Both the position numbers and the translations under genes were made by a program. Positions 17,188 through 24,800 of a DNA stretch of 41,769 bases are shown in pieces (within the stretch, counting starts at the first letter, position 1; every line of letters begins with the position of its first letter). The notes below the pieces were generated by a model, which saw nothing but the letters and a program-made list of their open reading frames with translations, ran no database searches and had not been told where the DNA came from. Origin of the DNA: an uncultured Microscilla sp. (GTDB lineage Bacteria; Bacteroidota; Bacteroidia; Cytophagales; Microscillaceae); NCBI RefSeq assembly GCF_947493425.1, contig NZ_CANLRP010000062.1:1-41769 (forward strand), given 5' to 3'.

Positions 17188-18819
17188 ATGGATACAACTA
17201 CTACCATGCCGAGCATATTTCCGGCGGCACAAGACATTCCTACCCAATATCAAATCAATGAATTTATAGAACAGCGTGAGTACTTGATTGATGGAGAACT
17301 TCGTCAATGGCAAGGGCCAATGAATCAGGTACAGTCGCCAGTATGCATTCAGACTATGGAGGGCTGTCAGCAAAAAATAATTGGCAGCAGCCCCTTGCTT
17401 ACTCCTAAAGAGTCGCTCGAAGCCTTGAATGCTGCCCACAAAGCGTACGACAAAGGACAAGGTTTTTGGCCTACGCTTAAAGTAAAAGATCGCATTCAGT
17501 ATATAGAGGTATTTGTAACCGAAATGCAAAAACAACGCGATGAGGTAGTAAAGCTGCTGATGTGGGAAATTGGCAAAACCCTGGCAGACTCTACCAAGGA
17601 GTTTGATCGCACAGTTACCTACATTCAAGACACCATTAATGCGCTGAAAGACCTGGACAGACGTTCGTCAAAATTTGAAATAGAAAGTGGTGTCATTGCC
17701 CAGGTTCGTCGGGTACCTTTAGGGGTTACTCTTTGTATGGGACCTTACAACTACCCATTGAACGAGACCTTCACCACCTTAATTCCTGCGTTGATCATGG
17801 GCAACACGGTGGTGTTTAAGCCTGCCAAGTATGGGGTTTTACTGATCAGACCTTTGCTCAAGGCTTTTTGTGACGTTTTTCCGAAAGGAGTAATTAATAT
17901 TATTTATGGTCGGGGCAGGGCTACGGTAGGGGCGTTGATGGAAACCGGGCAAGTAGATGCTTTTGCTTTTATTGGCACCAATAAAGGCGCCAATGACCTG
18001 AAAAAAATGCATCCCAAACCCCACAAATTACGCTCGGTGCTAGGACTGGACGCTAAAAACCCTGGCATTGTACTACCCGATGCTGATATAGAGAATGCCG
18101 TAACCGAATGTGTTACAGGAAGTTTGTCTTACAATGGGCAACGTTGTACTGCTCTTAAGATTCTGTTTGTGCATCGTTCTATAGTTGAGGAGTTTTTAGA
18201 CAAATTTAACCAAGCAGTAAACCACCTAAAGCCCGGCATGCCTTGGGACGAAGGGGTAAAACTTACTCCATTGCCCGAACCTGGTAAAACTGATTACCTG
18301 ACGGGGTTGGTAAAAGATGCTGAAAAGCACGGGGCACAGGTAATGAATGCTGAGTACGGTGGAGGAGAGGTAAACGAAACCTATTTTCATCCGGCAATAC
18401 TTTACCCCGTCAACGACCAAATGCGGGTATACCGCGAGGAGCAGTTTGGCCCGGTAGTACCAGTGGTGGCTTACGACAACATAGAGGAAGTGATAGCGTA
18501 TGTGGTTAGTTCTAATTTTGGGCAGCAGGCAAGTATTTTTGGGCGTGACCCTCAAAAAATTGCAGAATTGATAGATGAACTGTACCACCAGGTAAGCCGA
18601 ATCAACATCAATGCACAATGTCAGCGGGGACCCGATGTGTTTCCTTTCAATGGGCGTAAAGATTCGGCAGAGGGTACTCTTTCGGTATCTGATGCTTTAC
18701 GGGTGTTTTCTATCCGGGCGATTGTAGCTACCAAAGACCGGGAAAGTAACAAAGATATTGTGCGGAGCATTGTAAAAGAAGGACATTCCAGCTTTTTGCG
18801 TACCGATTATATTTTGTAA
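17188..18819 (+). CDS. gapN: NADP-dependent glyceraldehyde-3-phosphate dehydrogenase-like aldehyde dehydrogenase (GapN type)
   Basis: A 543-residue aldehyde-dehydrogenase superfamily protein closest by eye to non-phosphorylating GapN, which oxidises glyceraldehyde 3-phosphate directly to 3-phosphoglycerate with NADP+. The cofactor/substrate blocks MGPYNYPLNETFTTLIPAL (about 184-202) and GNTVVFKPAKYG (about 205-216) are present, as is the catalytic Cys320 in SYNGQRCTALK. The usual LELGGKNP motif is altered to LGLDAKNP. The general-base Glu position is therefore Gly286, and an Asp sits at 288. The protein is longer than typical GapN (about 475-500), with an extended N-terminus and a C-terminal tail. 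The phosphatase-like gene follows closely, so the two may be co-transcribed. Confidence 0.82.
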   Translation: MDTTTTMPSIFPAAQDIPTQYQINEFIEQREYLIDGELRQWQGPMNQVQSPVCIQTMEGCQQKIIGSSPLLTPKESLEALNAAHKAYDKGQGFWPTLKVKDRIQYIEVFVTEMQKQRDEVVKLLMWEIGKTLADSTKEFDRTVTYIQDTINALKDLDRRSSKFEIESGVIAQVRRVPLGVTLCMGPYNYPLNETFTTLIPALIMGNTVVFKPAKYGVLLIRPLLKAFCDVFPKGVINIIYGRGRATVGALMETGQVDAFAFIGTNKGANDLKKMHPKPHKLRSVLGLDAKNPGIVLPDADIENAVTECVTGSLSYNGQRCTALKILFVHRSIVEEFLDKFNQAVNHLKPGMPWDEGVKLTPLPEPGKTDYLTGLVKDAEKHGAQVMNAEYGGGEVNETYFHPAILYPVNDQMRVYREEQFGPVVPVVAYDNIEEVIAYVVSSNFGQQASIFGRDPQKIAELIDELYHQVSRININAQCQRGPDVFPFNGRKDSAEGTLSVSDALRVFSIRAIVATKDRESNKDIVRSIVKEGHSSFLRTDYIL

Positions 18820-18834
18820 ATAAATGATGGCTCC

Positions 18835-18864
18835 AAGGTACAGGTTACTTTTTGCTTGTACCTT
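18835..18864. repeat. Hairpin after the aldehyde dehydrogenase gene
   Basis: AAGGTACA (18835-18842) pairs with TGTACCTT (18857-18864) around a 14-base loop. It could be a weak terminator or an mRNA fold. It falls inside the possible N-terminal extension of the next gene, which argues slightly for the later start of that gene. Confidence 0.5.
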
Positions 18865-18925
18865 GTGGCTTATTATTACTTGTTTATTGCTACCTTGCCT
18901 GCACAACTTTAAAATAACTATAGCA

Positions 18926-19561
18926 ATGCCCCCCCCCATTTTTTACCCTCGTTTGGCGGTCTATTTGGCAGAGGTTACTCAAGAGTTTGAGCAAATATCT
19001 ACCAATCGCCAACAACAGCTCAAAGAAGTGAGCCAATACATTCGTCAAAAACTGGAGACAGATCAACCTGTGCAGGTAATAGTGATTTGTACTCACAATT
19101 CGCGCCGGAGCCATTTGGGACAAATTTGGCTACAAATAGCAGCGGCTTATTACCATCTCAGTAAATTCACCTCTTTTTCGGGAGGCACCGAATCCACCGC
19201 CCTTCACCCCAATGTAGTGACTGCTTTGCAAGCGGCTGGCATAGAAATAAGTCGTCAAACTGAAGTCAAAAATCCATTGTATCAATGTCGTTATAGCGAC
19301 CATTTTCCGGCAATAGAAGCTTTCTCTAAAGTGTATGCACATGCCAGTAACCCTACCCAAAATTTTGCTGCCCTCATGGTATGTACCCAAGCAGATGAGG
19401 GGTGTCCGGTCGTAATAGGTGCTGAGGCGCGTTTTTCGCTGCCTTATCAAGACCCAAAAGCGTATGACAATACCCCACAACAGAGTAAGCAGTACAACGA
19501 AAGGTGTCGTCAAATTGCCCGGGAAATGTTTTTTGTGATGAGTCAAGCTGTGGAGGCTTGA
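18926..19561 (+). CDS. Low-molecular-weight protein-tyrosine-phosphatase / arsenate reductase-like protein
   Basis: A 211-residue protein with the LMW-PTP P-loop CTHNSRRS (Cys55, Arg61, Ser62; C-x5-R-S). Further on, the general-acid type Asp-Pro is in YQDPKAYD, and SGGTESTALHPN matches the arsenate-reductase side of the family. Bacteroidota relatives commonly sit in ars operons, but no arsR or arsenite pump is here, so either reaction is possible. A helical N-terminal segment (about 10-45) precedes the P-loop. I chose the ATG at 18926. An ATG at 18824, 4 bases after the aldehyde dehydrogenase stop, would add a hydrophobic segment (LLFACTLWLIITCLLLPCL) that could be a membrane anchor. Nine consecutive C (18929-18937) directly follow the chosen ATG. 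Confidence 0.8.
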   Translation: MPPPIFYPRLAVYLAEVTQEFEQISTNRQQQLKEVSQYIRQKLETDQPVQVIVICTHNSRRSHLGQIWLQIAAAYYHLSKFTSFSGGTESTALHPNVVTALQAAGIEISRQTEVKNPLYQCRYSDHFPAIEAFSKVYAHASNPTQNFAALMVCTQADEGCPVVIGAEARFSLPYQDPKAYDNTPQQSKQYNERCRQIAREMFFVMSQAVEA

Positions 19562-19649
19562 TTTTTTCACAACTTTTTCAGCAATGCCTCAAAATACCCA
19601 TAACCAAAAGATTAGCCAAAACCAGCCTGTGGTTGCCACAAGGTCATGC

Positions 19650-20921
19650 TCAATCTTTGAAACTAAAATTCATAATAGGCATTAAACGAAGCAATAAGGG
19701 ATTGTCTCTGACGTAATTGAGCAAACCAAACTGAAAACCTTTGAGTTTACGGGCGTAGTTAAAGATACCAATGGTTACTCCTTTTTGCTCACCCTTGATG
19801 TGGTTAAATGCACTAATGGCGAGCCCCTTCATAGTGCCTCCATCTACAACGTTGAGGTAAGCAGGAGCTATGTGAACGCCACGTACATATTTGCCGCCTA
19901 CTACCAATGCTGCCGACAGCCCACTAAGTTTTTTGGCACCTACGGCTACCCCAGCTACGTTTATTCCCTTTACCTCGTCGCCTGCTCCTATGGCTATTCC
20001 GGCAAGGTTGAGCCCGTATACCTGGCTACCCGCAGCTACGGCTACTCCAGCCACGTTTATCCCCACGGTTCTTTCGCCCGAGGCTACTGCAATGGCCGAA
20101 GCTGAGACACCATATACGTTTTTGCCTGCTCCAACGGCAAGCCCACCCAGGTTGATGCCTGCAATATTGTCGCCCGCGCCTACGGCTAAACCACCAATAT
20201 TGAGTCCCCTTGCTTTGCTGCCCGCACCTATTACTCCAAAACTGGCATTGATTCCACTGACATTGCCCCCTGAGCCTACAGCTAAACCGCCCAGGTTGAA
20301 CCCGGTGATTTCTTTGCCTGCCCCTACAGCAAGCCCGCCTATATTGATGCCTTGTACTTTTTTTCCGGCACCTGCTGCCAAACCACCCACATTTATTCCA
20401 GTCAGGTTTTTGCCAGCGCCCAGCCCCAGTCCTCCTATATTCAGCAAGCCACTTACATTGTACCCGGCCCCTAGCCCCAGTCCACCCAGGTTGACCAAGC
20501 CCACTACATGGCGTCCGGCTCCGGCACCCAGCACACCTATAGTTGCTCCGTATATCGATTCGGTGGCACCTACACCAACTCCCACGGCAACGCCTCTAAT
20601 GTTGCGGGCGCCAGTGAGTGGCACGCCTAACGCTACGCCATTGACATTGCCTCCTTCGCCCTGCTCCATATCATAGGGTGTCCAAATAGTGGCATTGAGC
20701 CCATTGACTTTTTGTAGGCGGTAGTCACGATAATTTAGTCTAATGCCGTTAAACTTTTTAGAATTGCCAAAGCCTATGCCGGTATGCTTGACCGCAAGGT
20801 TGAAACCGCCTCCGGCATCTTGTGCCAACACCGACAGGGTGGTCATGGAGAGTAAAGAAAAGAGCACAATCAGGTAGCCTGCCACTACTTGGGTGTGGTG
20901 CAGTTGTTTAAATTTATTCAT
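19650..20921 (-). CDS. Secreted glycine-rich solenoid repeat protein (LA_2272-like surface repeat)
   Basis: A 423-residue exported protein. A signal peptide (hydrophobic VVAGYLIVLFSLLSMTTLSVLA, then QDAGGG) precedes a region built from about 17-residue repeats of the type GINVGGLAVGAGKxV, from about residue 95 to 330. The C-terminal part (about 335-423) has GLAISAFNHIKG, GVTIGIFNYARK and GFQFGLLNYVRDNP, which matches my memory of LA_2272-family surface repeats. The regular G-[IL]-N spacing suggests a tightly wound beta-solenoid. Its role is unknown, possibly an outer-membrane or surface structure. The ATG at 20921 is chosen because the signal peptide begins there. An upstream in-frame start at 21071 adds residues of no signal character. 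Confidence 0.7.
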   Translation of the reverse strand: MNKFKQLHHTQVVAGYLIVLFSLLSMTTLSVLAQDAGGGFNLAVKHTGIGFGNSKKFNGIRLNYRDYRLQKVNGLNATIWTPYDMEQGEGGNVNGVALGVPLTGARNIRGVAVGVGVGATESIYGATIGVLGAGAGRHVVGLVNLGGLGLGAGYNVSGLLNIGGLGLGAGKNLTGINVGGLAAGAGKKVQGINIGGLAVGAGKEITGFNLGGLAVGSGGNVSGINASFGVIGAGSKARGLNIGGLAVGAGDNIAGINLGGLAVGAGKNVYGVSASAIAVASGERTVGINVAGVAVAAGSQVYGLNLAGIAIGAGDEVKGINVAGVAVGAKKLSGLSAALVVGGKYVRGVHIAPAYLNVVDGGTMKGLAISAFNHIKGEQKGVTIGIFNYARKLKGFQFGLLNYVRDNPLLLRLMPIMNFSFKD

Positions 20922-21055
20922 GGTTTTTATGGTATTTTTATATGGTTCAATGTATTTGCTTTGAAGACACCCCGCCCGGATGCAAAGGTTGCTTGAGGGA
21001 GTAATTATTTTTGGTGAAAGGACGTAACTATTTGTTTTTATGCGCTTTAGGTAAG

Positions 21056-21086
21056 TTGATAAATGATACAAATGGCAGTAATTTTG
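21056..21086 (+). promoter_or_regulatory. Putative Bacteroidota promoter of the orphan at 21222
   Basis: TTG (21056-21058), 20 bases, then TAATTTTG (21079-21086) fits the -33/-7 arrangement TTG-N19~21-TAnnTTTG. Transcription would start near 21093, about 130 bases before the ATG. Confidence 0.5.
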
Positions 21087-21221
21087 ATAGAAAACCCAAT
21101 CGCTTGACAGCTATTGCGTTCAAACGGTCACCCAATTTGCCAAGGCTCAAAAACATCTAAAGCCACCCTTGGGTTATTCGATAAAGTTTTTAGAGTGTAT
21201 TTAAAATTCATTCAATTTAAA

Positions 21222-21716
21222 ATGAAAAGAAGCTATTACTTTCTTTGGTTTCGCCTGTACCAAACCGACCAATACCTTATTTGGGTGCAAGCCGATCAAA
21301 ACTTGGTTTATCTTGAAACCCCGTCTTACCTGCCCACTTTTTCCAGTAAAGAAGCGTTGAAACAATATGCCCACACGAAGCAAATTCAACTAGAAACCGA
21401 TCCTCCCGTATTGCACCACCTAGACCTTGTCTTTGGTTGGTTGTCAGACCCGCAGGCAGACTTCAACCGTTTACAGTTTTTGGCGGCGTGGCACCTCTTT
21501 GGCGACATTGCCCGTAGCATAAACAAGTTTTTTTTGGGCAACCAACAAAAGGATATGCTTACCAATCAAGTGTATGATAAGTTGTTTGGAGGTAACAACC
21601 GACCTGCCTCAGCTTATGATCCTCATTGGACAGTAACTGAGCTTAAAAGGCTTTCTGAAGTGCTTACACAGGGGTTTCAGCTAATGCAAGGGGTAGCCAA
21701 AGATGTAAAAAGGTGA
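21222..21716 (+). CDS. Orphan cytoplasmic protein, unknown function
   Basis: I do not recognise the family. The 164-residue product starts MKRSYYFLWFRLYQ, with a beta-rich, Tyr/Trp-rich first half (YLIWVQADQNLVYLE), then a helical second half (FLAAWHLFGDIARSINKFF; LKRLSEVLTQGFQLMQGV). It has no signal peptide or membrane helix. The two-part layout resembles small immunity- or adaptor-like proteins, but this is only an impression. The ATG at 21222 is preferred over one at 21114, because the upstream codons give a low-complexity, unrelated sequence and the promoter candidate leads to it. It converges with the collagenase gene at a shared terminator. Confidence 0.65.
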   Translation: MKRSYYFLWFRLYQTDQYLIWVQADQNLVYLETPSYLPTFSSKEALKQYAHTKQIQLETDPPVLHHLDLVFGWLSDPQADFNRLQFLAAWHLFGDIARSINKFFLGNQQKDMLTNQVYDKLFGGNNRPASAYDPHWTVTELKRLSEVLTQGFQLMQGVAKDVKR

Positions 21717-21811
21717 GCGTTAAGTGCGGGAGTTTTTTTTTATAACGTTTGCCCAACCTCGGCGATTAGCCAATTTGAGCATCTACTTGGGTAACCTTGT
21801 ACTTATAATCG

Positions 21812-21845
21812 AAAAAAGTCACCTCAAACTAGAGGTGACTTTTGA
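21812..21845. terminator. Bidirectional terminator
   Basis: The perfect 12-bp arms AAAAGTCACCTC (21814-21825) and GAGGTGACTTTT (21832-21843) have a 6-base loop. They serve the plus-strand orphan and the minus-strand collagenase. Confidence 0.9.
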
Positions 21846-21897
21846 TTTAAATCAGATATCAATCAGTGGACTTCATCTATCTATTTATCAAAAATCA

Positions 21898-24800
21898 TCA
21901 CTTCACAACCAGTTGCTGCGTGTATGTCCGTTGTTTTGTGATAATTTGTAGCATATATATTCCCTTGGTCAGGTTATTTAAACGCAAATTAGCCTTGGCT
22001 TGATGCATAGTAAAGCTTTGCTTCAAATGACCACTTAAATCTAACACTTTTACCTTTACGACATCATCCAAAGGTAAACGCTCAGGCAATACCACTTCAA
22101 AACGTCCATCCGTTGTTGGGTTAGGATATACCTTTACTTGCTTTTTCTGATAGCTTGCCTGAGTCGTTCGCGCCATTTGAGTGCTTACATTGAGGCTATA
22201 ATCTTCTACTTCTCCTGTCCAACCATCTCCACAGGCAGTACTTAACGAGCTACCGTAAGAAAGGCGAATGCGCATACAGGTGGTGCCTACAGTCGCATTA
22301 TTGGGGGCAGTCAAGCTCACTGTATAAGGACCAACTCCATTTACTACTGTACTCTCGTTGGCATCGTCAAAATCACCGTCTTGGTTCCAGTCTACCCATA
22401 TACTTAGTTTGCTGTCTGTCCAACTAACACTTGGAGTTACTGTAATATCCTGACTTGAGCCAGGTCTGATGTTGTTTACCTGATCCAGGTAATTGGCATA
22501 TCCACTAGAAACAGACGCATTATCTATGTCGCCCATTTGCACCCGTGTAATGTGCTCTGTGTTGGTTTGCTGTGCACTTGCCTTGCAATAATCAGGGAAA
22601 GGATTAACCCCATCACTTATAATATGCACCGTATAGTCTTCTACCTCACCATGGGCAAAGCTTCCACAGGCAGCACTGGCAGCGCCATTGTACTTTAGGG
22701 CTATACGCATACGGGTCTTTTTAACTATTCCAGCAGGTACTTCAATATTGCCAGTAACGGTAGTTTTAGTAGCTCCAGAAACATACACAAGTTCTCCGGC
22801 ATCGTCAAAATCACAATCTCCGTTAAAATCAATCCATACCTTGAAGTATTCGTCATAAGCAACACCCGAATAGCCTGGTGTAAGCGCTATGGTTTGGGTA
22901 ACGCCCGAATAGAGCACAATCGTTTTATCGGTAAAGTCGGTATAGTTAGCCGCACCAGAAGTATTGTCAAAATCCCCCAATTTTACCCTGGCAATGTGTT
23001 CATAGTTAGAATTGTTACTTGTAGCTGCGCAATAAGTACAAGTAGTGTCACCAGTTACCGTAATCATTGCAGCTATAGTTTGAGTATGATCACCTGTGGC
23101 ATTGCTTACTGTCAGACTCACTTCATATACTCCTGGAGTATTGTAAGTAATCACGGGGTTTTGCAATGTGCTACTGGTAGATGAACCTCCCGCAAATGTC
23201 CAGTTCCAGGCAGTAGGGTTACCCGTAGAGGCATCCGAAAAACTGATGCTTTCACCTGCAGCAATGGTTGTTTTATTTGCCGTAAACTGAGCCTTGAGTG
23301 TAGGCGCTACATATACTGTATAGTCTTCGGTTTCGCCTATGCCATCCGCTCCACATGGTGCCGCATGGTCGGCATAGGCTAGTCTTACCCTCATACGGGT
23401 GCCGCCTTCTTTGGCATTGGTAGGTACAGCAACTAATGTATTATAAGGAGCACCTGTTCCGCTTACATCTAACACTCGCTCGTTGGCATCATTAAAATCT
23501 CCATCCTGATTCCAATCTATCCACACCCTTACTCTATTGAGGTCCCAGTCTTTGGTGGCACCTATCGACAATGCATATTGATTGTTACGTAACAAGGTAG
23601 TGCTTTGCGCAGTGTAGTCTTCGTAGCCGTTGGTGCCATAGCCTGAGTTGTTATTAATGGTATTGAATTGTACGTTGTTGATATGCACATCATCGCGGTT
23701 GTGAGAAGCAGTACAATAGTCGCCATCGACTCCACCACCTTGGCGCACTGTCACATAAGCAATGGTCTGGTTGCGTCCGCTGGTATTGCTTACCGTCAAA
23801 ATTACAGGATAAACCCCCGCATTAGTATAAGTTACAGTAGGGGTGTTTGCTGTACTGGTGGCAGGGTTACCATTAGGGAACTCCCACAAGATATCGGTAG
23901 GGTTGCCCAATGATGTATTTTTAAATTTGAGTGCTTCGCCTCGAATAGTATAATTTACCTCAGACGTAAACGATGCCACAGGCGCTTGTTCAACTATAGC
24001 TTTATCAATCACCACCACCGAGTAATCTTCGGTTTCACCAATAAAATTATCATTACCACAAGCTTGAGGATTTTCGCCTACCCGGTAATTAAGCCTTACC
24101 CGCATTCGGGTAGCAATATCGCGCACTGCGTTGGTGGGCACTTGTATCATTGCCTTTACCTGATTAAACCGCCCTTTTTGCATCATTACTTGTTCTCCGG
24201 CATCGTCAAAATCACCGTCCTGGTTCCAGTCTATCCAGACACCCACCCCTATGTTGTCTGAACGGGTATGACCCGGAGTAACGGTTAGCTGGAAACTCTG
24301 CCCTTGAGTAAGCTCAGTTAGTACCGAAGTATGATCGGCATACCCATTGGCAGGAAAGCCCTCAGTAGCGTGGTCGATGTTTGCCAGTTGCACCCGGTGA
24401 ATAGAGGTGAAGTCATTTTGAGTAGCAGGAGTACAATAGTTTGCGTTGTTTTTGGCATATACCCTAATGTACTCATTGCGACTGGTGGTGTTGGTCGTAC
24501 CGTTTTGGCTGTTAGCGGTCAAAGCCACATCGTATTTGCCAGCGTTGTTATACGATACCGTAGGGTTAGGCACATTACTTATGCCAGGTGCTCCTCCAAC
24601 CAGGCTCCAGGTCCAGTTATTTATCTGCCCTTTCGATTGATCAACAAGCTGTAGCTCTGTGCCGACTAATATTGCCCTGGTGGTTGCCTTGAAGTTGGCA
24701 GCAGCATCTTTGCTTATGTTAGGATTGCGCAAAGGCCCTGTGACTACAAAATTAGCTTTAGGTATTCCTCCAGCAAAGCTTACATTGGTAATGTAGCCAA

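Noticed and set aside
19891..20676. A 261-codon open frame on the plus strand rich in Pro, Ala and Thr
   Set aside because: It is the complement of the glycine-repeat gene. Gly codons read backwards give Pro/Ala, and the frame has no start context or family sense.
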